A DNA stretch of 64,000 nucleotides, from contig CAOPES010000007.1 in the NCBI GenBank assembly GCA_948502395.1, forward strand, positions 53,847-117,846, in the 5' to 3' direction. This stretch comes from an uncultured Clostridia bacterium. GTDB taxonomy: Bacteria > Bacillota > Clostridia > TANB77 > CAG-508. Position numbers and translations under genes: made by a program. Positions within the stretch are counted from its first letter, which is position 1. Every line of letters begins with the position of its first letter. The notes under the pieces were generated by a model. It was not told the origin of the DNA and did not search any database. It saw only the letters and a list, made by a program, of their open reading frames with translations. Positions 38,575 to 46,904 of this stretch are shown here, piece by piece.

Positions 38575-40194
38575 ATGTATGAAAGAAGTGCAATTGTATT
38601 AGAAAGATGTTTTGAAAAACTTTTTAAATTCAATCAAGAAATAAACCTAAAAACAAATTACATAAATTTCAGCGAAATTGTAGAACAGATAAAAGAATAT
38701 CAAAAAACATCAATTGAAGAAGAAAATGTAATTGGAAAATTTGATGAAATAGCAGAAAAAATAGAAGGAATTCAAAAACAACAAATAAAAATTTCAGAAG
38801 CAAATTTAGAATTAGAAACAGAAAGAAACAAACTTTTCAACGACTTAGGTGAAAATCCAAACGCATTAGATAGCAAACTGAACTCTATTGAAAAGACACT
38901 AAATGCAAACAATGAAACACTAAGAAATTTAAGAAGTGAATATGTAGAAGCATTGGTAATATTTACAGAAAGACAAAAAGAAAGAAATAAATATTCAAGG
39001 TTAAGAAGAAAGGTAGAAGCAGACCATATAAATAACATAAAAAACGCAAACAAAGAATTTGAAAAAATAGACGTAAAAGATGTTCAATCATTAAAAAAAT
39101 ATATAAATGTTGACAAAGAACAATACAAAGAAAAAATAGTTAACACAATGATTAAAAATGGTAAAAATGAAAAAATACCATTTAATAATGCTGTTATAGA
39201 AAAAGCAGTAGAAGCAAGAATAGATATTTCTGAAAAAGAAGCGGAAATATATGTTAGTATATATGAAAGAATGAAAAAACTACTAATAGAACTAGAAAGT
39301 GAAAATGTAAAACTATCAAAATCAGAAAAACTTTTAAGAGACGCAACAGTTAAATTGAATTTTTTAAATAGCAAAAAAGAATATATAGTAGGTTTTCTAG
39401 ACAATGAAAGACTTACAGCAATAAACGGAAGAAATACCCATGAAGAATTAATGGAAGAAGCTTGCCAAAATTTTGAATTAGATATTCAACAAATAGACAA
39501 TTTATATGAACTAGTACTAAGAGAAACAGTCGGAAAATCAACAAAAAAAGCTTATAATGAATTATATAATAAAACATACTTGCGAGATATAGAACAAAAA
39601 GAAAGAAAATTTGAGCAAGAAATTACAAATTTAAAAGTAAATATGGGAACAGTTATAAATTCAAATTATTGGAGAATAGAAGGTATAAAAAACGTGTATA
39701 ACGTATTCCAAGAAGAAATAAGCGAAAAATTCGAAAAAGACTTATCTGAATATCAAATAGAAGAAATAGAAGAACCAATAATAAATATTGAAGAAGAAAT
39801 TGAACAAGAACACAATGAAAAATACGAAAACGAAAATGACCAATATGAAGAAGATGAAGAAATAGACGAAGAGTACTATGATGACGATGACGAATACGAA
39901 GAATATGACGATGAAGATGAATACGAAGATGATGATGAGTATGATGATGAGTATGACGACGAAGAAGAATATGACGATGATGATGAGTATTATGACGAAT
40001 ATGAAGATAGTGAAGATGAACTAGAAGATGAAGAAGACGAATATGATAACGATGATGATTACGAAGAAGATGAAGATGCATGGGAAGAAAAAATGGACAC
40101 GATAATCCAAAAAAGTAAAAAGAAAAATAAGAAAGAGCAACAAGAAAAGAAGGAACAAGGACTGTTAAATAAATGGTTTAAAAGAAAAGAATAG
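38575..40194 (+). CDS. Coiled-coil protein with extreme Asp/Glu/Tyr tail
   Basis: The 539-aa cytoplasmic protein is predominantly coiled coil up to about residue 400 (Glu/Lys/Asn/Leu heptads). A stretch of about 100 residues made almost only of Asp, Glu and Tyr follows (about 410-505), encoded by GAT/GAA/TAT tandem triplets. It ends with a basic segment (KSKKKNKKEQQEKKEQG, WFKRKE). No enzyme motif seen. The acid-then-base tail could bind metals, basic proteins or the ribosome; that is speculation. AGGGGGACT serves as Shine-Dalgarno. Confidence 0.75.
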   Translation: MYERSAIVLERCFEKLFKFNQEINLKTNYINFSEIVEQIKEYQKTSIEEENVIGKFDEIAEKIEGIQKQQIKISEANLELETERNKLFNDLGENPNALDSKLNSIEKTLNANNETLRNLRSEYVEALVIFTERQKERNKYSRLRRKVEADHINNIKNANKEFEKIDVKDVQSLKKYINVDKEQYKEKIVNTMIKNGKNEKIPFNNAVIEKAVEARIDISEKEAEIYVSIYERMKKLLIELESENVKLSKSEKLLRDATVKLNFLNSKKEYIVGFLDNERLTAINGRNTHEELMEEACQNFELDIQQIDNLYELVLRETVGKSTKKAYNELYNKTYLRDIEQKERKFEQEITNLKVNMGTVINSNYWRIEGIKNVYNVFQEEISEKFEKDLSEYQIEEIEEPIINIEEEIEQEHNEKYENENDQYEEDEEIDEEYYDDDDEYEEYDDEDEYEDDDEYDDEYDDEEEYDDDDEYYDEYEDSEDELEDEEDEYDNDDDYEEDEDAWEEKMDTIIQKSKKKNKKEQQEKKEQGLLNKWFKRKE

Positions 40195-40212
40195 TTATGT
40201 AACTGGAAAACA

Positions 40213-40241
40213 TTGACAAATGATTTTTTTAGTGTTATAAT
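40213..40241 (+). promoter_or_regulatory. Consensus sigma-A promoter for the 51-aa gene
   Basis: TTGACA (40213-40218), 17-nt spacer, TATAAT (40236-40241). It matches both hexamers perfectly, the best promoter in the window. Confidence 0.88.
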
Positions 40242-40306
40242 TAAAATGCACTAAGATGTATTTATGGATTAGTGCTAGAAGTATTTTGTTACAGGAGGGC
40301 AAAGAC

Positions 40307-40462
40307 ATGGACGTAAAAGAAATACTTAAAGACGAGAAACTTGTAGAACTTTTTTGGAATAGGAAAATAACATTAGGTGATGGCAGCATTTTTGCTACAC
40401 TTCAAAAATATCTTGAAGCTTTTCCAGAGCAAAAAGTCTACTTGGCAAAAGCAATAAACTAA
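40307..40462 (+). CDS. Small protein of unknown function (51 aa)
   Basis: ATG 40307 lies 8 nt after AGGAGG and behind a perfect promoter. An earlier in-frame ATG at 40256 lacks a ribosome-binding site. The peptide (MDVKEILKDEKLVELFWNRK ... AFPEQKVYLAKAIN) is compact, has no membrane segment and looks like a two- or three-helix domain. A terminator follows, so it is an independent, probably well-expressed unit. Function unknown. Confidence 0.75.
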   Translation: MDVKEILKDEKLVELFWNRKITLGDGSIFATLQKYLEAFPEQKVYLAKAIN

Positions 40463-40472
40463 TCTAAAAAAG

Positions 40473-40499
40473 GAAACCGAAAATTTCGGTTTCTTTTTT
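40473..40499 (+). terminator. Terminator after the 51-aa gene
   Basis: GAAACCG / CGGTTTC stem followed by T7. Confidence 0.88.
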
Positions 40500-40533
40500 T
40501 CCTGCCGATGTGAACAGACTTTCTTAGCAGGGA

Positions 40534-41049
40534 TTAATTATCTAAAAATACTTTTTGAACATACAATTTATTAGCAAAAGATTGAACAACATTTCTCAAA
40601 AGATATTGCTCTTGAGAAAGTCGATTATTATTAATATAATTTTCACCAGTAAAAGTCATTTTAATCGCTTTTTCTAATTCAGAGCAAAAGCGATTGTATG
40701 ATTGGTCAACAGGAGAAGTCTCGATTGCTAATTTAAGTAATTTTTTTATTTCATCAATACTATAAATTTGTTTTAAAATAAAAATAACAAATAAATGAGC
40801 AATATGTGACCTACTATATTTTTTTGCAACAGGTGGTTTGATTACACCATTTTTAACATAATTATTAATCATAGTTTTAGTAACAGCTTTTTCTTTTTTC
40901 TCATTATCACTTTTTATAAAATTTGCTAAATTACTATCTAGCAAAGAAACAACTTGGTCAATATATAAATCTATTTCAGGGATTTCTATCCACCTAGGGA
41001 TATGAAATTTCTTGATTTCTTCTTCATTATAAACTCTTTTTCCTTCCAT
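40534..41049 (-). CDS. DUF1836 family protein, probable regulator
   Basis: The 171-aa protein matches DUF1836, a Firmicute family with a MerR-like helical DNA-binding architecture. Features are the conserved IPRWIEIPEIDLYIDQVVSLL, TKTMINNYVKNGVIKPP (recognition-like helix) and a helical C-terminal half. It is transcribed divergently from the acyl-CoA synthetase at 41164, and the 114-bp intergenic region holds a promoter and a small palindrome. Regulation of itself or of the synthetase is therefore plausible, though inferred. Confidence 0.75.
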   Translation of the reverse strand: MEGKRVYNEEEIKKFHIPRWIEIPEIDLYIDQVVSLLDSNLANFIKSDNEKKEKAVTKTMINNYVKNGVIKPPVAKKYSRSHIAHLFVIFILKQIYSIDEIKKLLKLAIETSPVDQSYNRFCSELEKAIKMTFTGENYINNNRLSQEQYLLRNVVQSFANKLYVQKVFLDN

Positions 41050-41103
41050 AAAATCACCTCGATATACATAATAATAACATTTTTAGAAAGGTTAGTCAAC
41101 TAC

Positions 41104-41132
41104 TTGACACGTTATTAGATATGTGATAATCT
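41104..41132 (+). promoter_or_regulatory. Promoter of the acyl-CoA synthetase gene with adjacent palindrome
   Basis: TTGACA (41104-41109), 17-nt spacer, TAATCT (41127-41132). The palindrome CTAGT-N7-ACTAG (41131-41147) starts at the -10 box and could be an operator for the divergent DUF1836 protein. Confidence 0.6.
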
Positions 41133-41163
41133 AGTATTGAAAACTAGATATAGGAGAATAAAA

Positions 41164-42882
41164 ATGGAAAGAAAGAAATACTTTGATGCAACCGAACATG
41201 AAAACATAAGAGAAATCTTATATGCTTCAGCAGAAAAATATGGAGAAAGAACAGCTTTTATATTAAAACACAAAGAAAACAAGGATGTAAAATATGAAAA
41301 TATAAGTTATAAAAGATTATTAGAAGAAGTAAATGCACTTGGAACTAAATTCTATCAACTAGGGTATAAAGACAAAAGAATAGCAATAGTTGGAAGAAAC
41401 AGATATGAATGGGTATTAGCTCATTTAGCGAACTTATCAGGGGGAATGGTTAGTGTTCCATTAGATAAAGAATTACAAGTAGATGAACTAGAAAGTTGCA
41501 TAAAAAGAAGTAAAGCAGATGTAGTTGTATTTGACGAAAAATATATAGAAAATATAGAAGAAATAAAACAAAGAAATAATACAAATGCACAAGAATATAT
41601 TTGTATGTCGCAACAAGATAACTATTTAGATATACCAAGTTTAGTAAAAGAAGGAAAAGACTTACTAGCAAATGGAGACAAAGAATATATAAACGCAGAA
41701 ATAGACTCTTACAAAATGAACATATTACTATTTACATCAGGAACAACATCAAAATCAAAAGCAGTAATGTTATCACAAAACAATATAGCATCAAATGTAT
41801 ATGCAATGCAATTAGTAGAAGGTATATATCCAGAAGATGTAAACTTAGCATTTTTACCAATGCACCATATATTTGGTTCAACAGAAATAATAGTTATGCT
41901 AGCATGTGGAGTTGCAACAGCATTTCCAGACGGATTACGCTATGTAGCACAAAACTTAAAAGAATACAAAGTAACAATCTTTGTTGGAGTACCACTATTA
42001 TTAGAAGCAATTTATGCAAAAATAGAAAAAGGTGTAGAAAAGCAAGGAAAAACAAAAGTAGTAAATATAGCAAGAAAAGTAAGTAATGTTTTAAGGGTTT
42101 TCCACATCGACATTAGAAAAAAACTATTCAAGCAAATTTTAAATGAACTAGGTGGCCATCTAAGATTTGTAATATCAGGTGGAGCACCATTAGATAAAAA
42201 AGTGGCGCAAGGATTTAATGAGCTAGGAATAGATGTAGCACAAGGATATGGACTAACAGAAACATCACCAGTAATTGCAGCGGAAGATGTTAAAAGAACA
42301 AAATATGGTTCTATTGGTTTTCCAATGTACAATGTAGAAGTGGAATTTGTAAATAAAGATGATAATGGAATGGGAGAACTTAGGGCAAAAGGACCAAATA
42401 TAATGCTTGGATATTATGAAAATCCGGAAGCGACAAAAGAAGTATTAAAAGATGGTTGGTTCTACACAGGTGACTTGGGTTATGTAGATAAACAAGGATA
42501 TCTATTTATAACTGGAAGAAAAAAAGACATGATAGTTCTAAAAAATGGCAAAAAAGTATTTCCAGAAGAACTAGAAATTTTAATAAATAGGTTAGAAGAA
42601 GTAGAAGAAAGTATGGTATTTGGAATTCCTGACCAAAAAGATAAAAATGATGTCAAACTATCAGTTAAAATTGTTTATAATAAAGAGATTGTAAAAGAAA
42701 AATATGGCGATATCGAAAAAGAAAAATTAGAAGAAATAATGTGGCAAAAGGTAAAAGAAATAAACAAAACATTTCCACCATATAAATATATTAAAAATAT
42801 GATTTTAACAGATAAAGAACTTATAAAAACAACAACTAAAAAAATCAAAAGAAACGAAGAAATGAAATTAATACAAAAATAA
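41164..42882 (+). CDS. AMP-binding long-chain acyl-CoA synthetase-like protein
   Basis: An adenylate-forming enzyme that activates fatty acids to acyl-CoA. The 572-aa protein has the P-loop-like LLFTSGTTSKSKAVMLS near residue 190, the LPMHHIFG turn, FVISGGAPLD, the GYGLTETSPVIA adenylate motif and YTGDLGYVDKQGYLFITGRKKDMIV with the hinge Asp and Lys. ATG 41164 follows AGGAGAATAAAA. An in-frame upstream ATG at 41137 lies on the promoter. Family members in Firmicutes take long-chain fatty acids, but chain length cannot be told here. Confidence 0.9.
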   Translation: MERKKYFDATEHENIREILYASAEKYGERTAFILKHKENKDVKYENISYKRLLEEVNALGTKFYQLGYKDKRIAIVGRNRYEWVLAHLANLSGGMVSVPLDKELQVDELESCIKRSKADVVVFDEKYIENIEEIKQRNNTNAQEYICMSQQDNYLDIPSLVKEGKDLLANGDKEYINAEIDSYKMNILLFTSGTTSKSKAVMLSQNNIASNVYAMQLVEGIYPEDVNLAFLPMHHIFGSTEIIVMLACGVATAFPDGLRYVAQNLKEYKVTIFVGVPLLLEAIYAKIEKGVEKQGKTKVVNIARKVSNVLRVFHIDIRKKLFKQILNELGGHLRFVISGGAPLDKKVAQGFNELGIDVAQGYGLTETSPVIAAEDVKRTKYGSIGFPMYNVEVEFVNKDDNGMGELRAKGPNIMLGYYENPEATKEVLKDGWFYTGDLGYVDKQGYLFITGRKKDMIVLKNGKKVFPEELEILINRLEEVEESMVFGIPDQKDKNDVKLSVKIVYNKEIVKEKYGDIEKEKLEEIMWQKVKEINKTFPPYKYIKNMILTDKELIKTTTKKIKRNEEMKLIQK

Positions 42883-42886
42883 AAAA

Positions 42887-42910
42887 GAAGAAGGACTAAG
42901 CTCCTTCTTC
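42887..42910 (-). terminator. Terminator of the minus-strand gene at 42896
   Basis: GAAGAAGGA / TCCTTCTTC stem that includes the last codons of the minus-strand gene, followed on that strand by T6. Confidence 0.65.
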
Positions 42911-43189
42911 TAATTGCTTTATTTTTGGCTGATAAATTGTTAGCAAGAAATTCTTTTCCTCACTTTCAAATTCAATAACAATAGGATTTGCCCCCCAGAC
43001 AAACAAATCAGCAAGAACCTTAACCGGAAATTTTACTTTTCCAGAAAAATCTTTCAAAGTATTTCCAAGCTCTACATCATTTGTTTGAACAATAAGATTT
43101 TCTCCATCAACGAAGAACACGAATTGTGAGAAGTTCACTAAAGAATCAACCACAAAAGCTTTTTGAGGCGGTTGTGTCAAATTAGACAT
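42896..43189 (-). CDS. Small protein of unknown function (97 aa)
   Basis: Start ATG 43189 (MSNLTQPPQKAFVVDSLVNF) is supported by AAAGGACGG upstream. An in-frame extension to 43279 adds hydrophobic residues without a ribosome-binding site. The peptide has beta-rich patterns (FVFFVDGENLIVQTNDVELG, FLLTIYQPKIKQL). No family recognised. Transcribed away from the DUF1064 gene next to it. Confidence 0.65.
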   Translation of the reverse strand: MSNLTQPPQKAFVVDSLVNFSQFVFFVDGENLIVQTNDVELGNTLKDFSGKVKFPVKVLADLFVWGANPIVIEFESEEKNFLLTIYQPKIKQLEEGA

Positions 43190-43278
43190 AATAGCCGTCC
43201 TTTCTAAGTATAAAAATATTATTTTTATACCATATGAATTATAACATAAAAAGTGACATAACACAAGGGAAAATGTCA

Positions 43279-43629
43279 CTAAACTTCAATTATCTTTAAA
43301 TTAAACTTATCTTCAAAAACTTTTTTCTTAGCAATATACTCCTTAGTTTTAAAACCTTTAACGTCAATAACTTCGGGAGATTTATTACTATAAAAAACAA
43401 TAAAATCAGCCTTATATTTTAAACCAGGAGCTAAAATAAAAGTTGGTTGCAAACAGAAACCATCAATTTCCTTAGCTTGTAACTTTAACTTCAACTCGCA
43501 ATAATAATCAGCTTCCTTTTGACTATCAAAAGTATTGCCATCAATAGATACTTTATTTGCTCTATACTTACTTTTCCTAGTTGATTTATTTGCAAAATTT
43601 TTATAATCTTCAACACTCCAATGCTCCAT
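43279..43629 (-). CDS. DUF1064 protein, PD-(D/E)XK-like nuclease
   Basis: The 116-aa protein starts at ATG 43629 after AGGGAGA. It matches DUF1064, mostly known from phages and thought to be a PD-(D/E)XK nuclease. Features are SKYRANKVSIDGNTFDSQKEADYY with the early Glu, KYKADFIVFY with the Asp, and EVIDVKGF with the D-x-K. All three catalytic positions are intact. It is an orphan here with no other phage genes around, so it may be a domesticated phage remnant. A large upstream extension of the ORF translates a repeat element and is rejected. Confidence 0.75.
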   Translation of the reverse strand: MEHWSVEDYKNFANKSTRKSKYRANKVSIDGNTFDSQKEADYYCELKLKLQAKEIDGFCLQPTFILAPGLKYKADFIVFYSNKSPEVIDVKGFKTKEYIAKKKVFEDKFNLKIIEV

Positions 43630-43735
43630 AAATAAAATCTCCCTATAAATAAAATCTTTACCAATTATATATAAAAAACAAAAAAAGTGCAACAAGAATT
43701 GAAATTTTAAAAATAAAGTTATATAATTACAAGGA

Positions 43736-43818
43736 GTGTCCCCGGTGGCAAAAAATTGCCAACAGGGACGGAGATAAATGGCAATAAATTGCCAAAAAGG
43801 TCCGTCCCCAATGGCAAT
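43736..43818. repeat. Family A element, compound form
   Basis: Three GGCAA/TTGCC-bounded segments with GTCCCC, GGGACGG and GGTCCGTCCCC cores. It is directly followed by the AAGGAG of the gene at 43833. Confidence 0.85.
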
Positions 43819-43832
43819 AAGGAGAAATGTAG

Positions 43833-45521
43833 ATGAGATATATAAATAAAGAGAAATTGGATAAAATAAAATTAGAGCCAAATAATATGTATGTTGTAAT
43901 AGATTTTGACAGAACAATAACAGCAAAAGACAGCCAAGATTCATGGGATGCAGCAGCAACTATGCTTGGTGAAGAATTTGCGAAAAAATCATATGAATTA
44001 TATCAAAAGTATAGACCAATTGAACAAGACTACACAATAACATATAAAGAAAAGAATAAGGCAATGGAAATATGGTATCAATCATGTATGGATTTGTATT
44101 ATGAATATGGCTTGACGAAAGAAAAGTTAGAGAAATCAGTACAAAAAAGTGGATTGAAATTCAGAGATGGAATGAAAGATTTCTTAAAAGAAATGTACGA
44201 AAAAGCTGTGCCAGTTATAATATGTTCAGCAGGAATAGGGAATGTAATAGAATTATACTTAAAATATAATAATTGCTATTATGAAAATATGTATATAATA
44301 AGTAATTTTTTGACATTTGACAATAAAGGTCAGATAGAAGAATATAAAAATAAATTAATACATACAATGAATAAGACGATAAATGGAAATTTGCCAGAAG
44401 AAATTAAGAAAAAAATAGAAGGAAGGCAATACAAATTGTTATTAGGAGATACAATAGAAGATAAGCAAATGATAGATGAAAGTGAAGCTTCAAGCACAAT
44501 AACAGTTGGATTTTTAAATGATAAAATAGAACAAAACTTAGAACTCTACAAAAAGCAATTTGATGTGTGCATAGTAGAAGATGTGTCCCCAAATGGACAA
44601 AATGTCCAAAAGGAAACGTCCCAAAATGTCCCGATGTTATATGATGTTATAATTGTTGGCGCTGGGCCTGCTGGGATATCAGCCTCGCTTTATGTGGGAA
44701 GGGCAAATTTGAAAACTTTGGTTTTATATGCTGGCGAGAGTGCGAGTAATGAAGATGCAAGTGCTTTGGAAAAAACAGATAAAATAGAAAATTACTATGG
44801 ATTTGCAAATGGTGTAAATGGAAAGAAATTATATGAAGAAGGAATTGAGCAAGCTAAAAATATTGGAATAGAAATAAAAAATGAAGAAGTGGTTAAAATA
44901 GAAAAAGAAGATAAATTTATTATAACAACATCAAAAGCTCAATATAAAGCAAAATCTGTAATTTTAAGTACAGGAAACAAGAAAAATAAGCCGAAGATAG
45001 AAGGAATTAAGGACTTGGAAGGAAAAGGTGTAAGTTATTGTGCAATCTGTGATGGCTTTTTCTATAAAAACAAGAACGTAGCTATTCTAGGAAGCGGGGA
45101 CTATGCTATTTCAGAGACGAATGACTTAATCAACATAGCAAATGACATAACTATTTTAACAAATGGTAAAACAGCACCTGAATTTAGAGCTGATAATGTG
45201 AAAATTGACACAAGAAAAGTCAAAGCAATCAAAGGTGAAAACAAAGTTGAAAAGGTAGAGTTTGAAGATGGAAATAACTTAGAAGTTGATGGCGTTTTTG
45301 TGGCACAAGGAGTTGCTGGAAGTGGAGAATTTGCTAAAAAACTAGGGTTAGAAACACAAAAGGAAAATATAGTTGTTAATCAAAATATGGAAACAAATAT
45401 AAAAGGATTATTTGCGTGTGGAGACTGCACAGGTGGAGTTTTGCAAATAGCAAAAGCCGTGTATGAAGGAATGATAGCAGGAATGCAAGCTATTAAATAT
45501 ATAAAAATGGAGGAAATGTAA
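43833..45521 (+). CDS. Fusion of a HAD-type 5'-nucleotidase-like phosphatase with thioredoxin reductase
   Basis: One 562-aa frame holds two proteins. Residues 1-248 are a HAD phosphatase (nucleophile motif IDFDRTIT with Asp24 and Asp26, GDTIEDKQM as the metal motif), closest in look to UMPH-1/cytosolic 5'-nucleotidase III. Residues 269-562 are a complete NADPH-thioredoxin reductase: FAD site GAGPAGISA near 275, redox CAIC near 404, NADPH site GSGDYA, and GLFACGDCTGG. The linker (about 250-267) is translated from a family C repeat. TrxB could restart at ATG 44634, but no good Shine-Dalgarno precedes it. trxA follows by 1 nt. The fusion was probably created by the repeat and may or may not persist as one polypeptide. 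Confidence 0.88.
   Translation: MRYINKEKLDKIKLEPNNMYVVIDFDRTITAKDSQDSWDAAATMLGEEFAKKSYELYQKYRPIEQDYTITYKEKNKAMEIWYQSCMDLYYEYGLTKEKLEKSVQKSGLKFRDGMKDFLKEMYEKAVPVIICSAGIGNVIELYLKYNNCYYENMYIISNFLTFDNKGQIEEYKNKLIHTMNKTINGNLPEEIKKKIEGRQYKLLLGDTIEDKQMIDESEASSTITVGFLNDKIEQNLELYKKQFDVCIVEDVSPNGQNVQKETSQNVPMLYDVIIVGAGPAGISASLYVGRANLKTLVLYAGESASNEDASALEKTDKIENYYGFANGVNGKKLYEEGIEQAKNIGIEIKNEEVVKIEKEDKFIITTSKAQYKAKSVILSTGNKKNKPKIEGIKDLEGKGVSYCAICDGFFYKNKNVAILGSGDYAISETNDLINIANDITILTNGKTAPEFRADNVKIDTRKVKAIKGENKVEKVEFEDGNNLEVDGVFVAQGVAGSGEFAKKLGLETQKENIVVNQNMETNIKGLFACGDCTGGVLQIAKAVYEGMIAGMQAIKYIKMEEM
44580..44633. repeat. Family C element inside the HAD/TrxB frame
   Basis: GATGTGTCC, GGACAAAATGTCC and a GGAAACGTCCC core, as in the intergenic copies at 53063 and 58993, but here without stop codons in the reading frame. 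It encodes the linker DVSPNGQNVQKETSQNVP. Confidence 0.88.
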
Positions 45522-45522
45522 A

Positions 45523-45837
45523 ATGAGTGTTTTAAAAATAACAAGCGAAAATTATGAAGAAGAAGTATTAAATTCAAAGGAAAAAGTATTAATTGACTTT
45601 TATGCAGATTGGTGTGGACCATGCAAAATGATGGCACCAGTAGTAGAAGAAGTTGCAAATGAGTTAGAAGGAAAACTAAAAGTTGGAAAAGTAAATGTTG
45701 ATGATAATCAAGATTTAGCAATGAAATATGGAATTATGAGTATTCCAACATTAGTAGTAGTAGAAAATGGAGAAACAGTTAGAAATCTTGTAGGTTTTAG
45801 AAGCAAAGAAGAATTAATAGAAATTTTATCAAAATGA
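45523..45837 (+). CDS. trxA: Thioredoxin
   Basis: Small dithiol protein reduced by the thioredoxin reductase encoded immediately upstream. The 104-aa protein has the active site WCGPC (Trp30, Cys31, Cys34), the cis-Pro loop SIPTLVVV and GFRSKEELIEIL at the end. GGAGGAAATGTAA overlaps the end of the previous gene and serves as Shine-Dalgarno, so reductase and thioredoxin are co-translated. Confidence 0.97.
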   Translation: MSVLKITSENYEEEVLNSKEKVLIDFYADWCGPCKMMAPVVEEVANELEGKLKVGKVNVDDNQDLAMKYGIMSIPTLVVVENGETVRNLVGFRSKEELIEILSK

Positions 45838-45855
45838 TGTTTTTGGGGACAGAGC
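45838..45855. repeat. Fragment of a family B element
   Basis: TGTTTTTGGGGACAGAGC directly after the trxA stop, matching the outer end and core of family B. The right arm is missing. Confidence 0.6.
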
Positions 45856-45886
45856 AAAAAATATCACTAGAAAAGATATTAAAACA

Positions 45887-46769
45887 TTAAATTAATAATG
45901 CTTTAATATCTTTTGGAAACTCACAACTAAAACTTAAAAACTTTTTAGAAACAGGGTGAATACACTCAATTTTGTAACTATGCAAAGCTTGGCGTGAAAT
46001 CAATGAAGAAGTACAGCCATATAAACTGTCACCAACAATTGGGTGACCAATAGCTTTCATATGAACTCTAATTTGATGTGTTCTACCTGTTTTTAGTTTG
46101 CAGTGAACTAAGCTATAATTGTTAAATTCTTTAACAACATCGTAATCAGTAATAGCAGTCTGGCCAGTAATTTTATTAATTTCTCTTTCTATAATACTTC
46201 CAGCTTTTCTCGCAATAGGCAACGAAATTGTTCCAGACTTATTTTCTAAAATACCGATGAACAATACATAAATATTCCTTTTTAAAAATGCCATTTTGCA
46301 TTTGCCTAATAAATTCTTCGTGGATATATTCACATTTTGCAAAAATAACAAGTCCAGAAGTGTTTAAATCAAGCCTATTTACAGGCCTTATTTTCTTTTT
46401 TAAACCAATACTATCAAAATAAAATCTAATACCATTAGATAAGGAGCTATCATAATGAAGTTGGGAAGGATGAATAGCAATTCCAGCAGGTTTATTTACT
46501 ACAAGAAACCAGTCATCTTCATAGATAATATCTAAATTCATTTTAGTAGGTACAATATTAGAATTATCTTCATCATAATCAAAATCCACAATAATAATGT
46601 CACTAGGAATTACACTATCACGAGTATCTGCAACCATGTTATTTTTTAATATTCTTTTATTTTTTATTAGTTTTGTGTTTAGACGGGTTGAGAAATGAAA
46701 TTCGTTTGATAAAATTTCGTTTATGTTTTTATAATTATCATTTTCGTTTACATTATAAGTAAGTTTCAT
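45887..46769 (-). CDS. RluD-type 23S rRNA pseudouridine synthase, frame broken once at a CGG codon
   Basis: Minus-strand gene starting at ATG 46769. The first 171 residues carry the RluA/RluD-family catalytic motif NRLDLNTSGLV (Asp134) and end KKEYLCIVH. The next codon is CGG (46256-46254), and unshifted reading stops six codons later. Skipping the C gives GGT = Gly, and the protein continues in the +1 frame as GILENKSGTISLPIARK, with the family's second half (TGRTHQIRVHMKAIGHPIVGD). Total 293 aa, normal for the family. No other defect is visible. The exact target uridine cannot be assigned. Confidence 0.87.
46254..46256 (-). other. +1 frameshift site, CGG in the RluD-type gene (CAT CGGT ATT)
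   Basis: Minus-strand in-frame CGG. Skipping its C gives GGT ATT TTA (Gly-Ile-Leu) and rejoins the second half of the synthase. It is the only such site on the minus strand, showing the effect follows the gene's sense strand. Confidence 0.85.
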
Positions 46770-46904
46770 AAAATCTCCTTTTAATGTTTTTTATTATAAT
46801 ACAACAAATGTTAAAGAATGTCCATAAAACTTGCAAATTTCAGATTGGACAAAAAAACAAAAATCTGATAAAATAAAAGTCGAAAAAAGGGAAAGGATAA
46901 GAAA

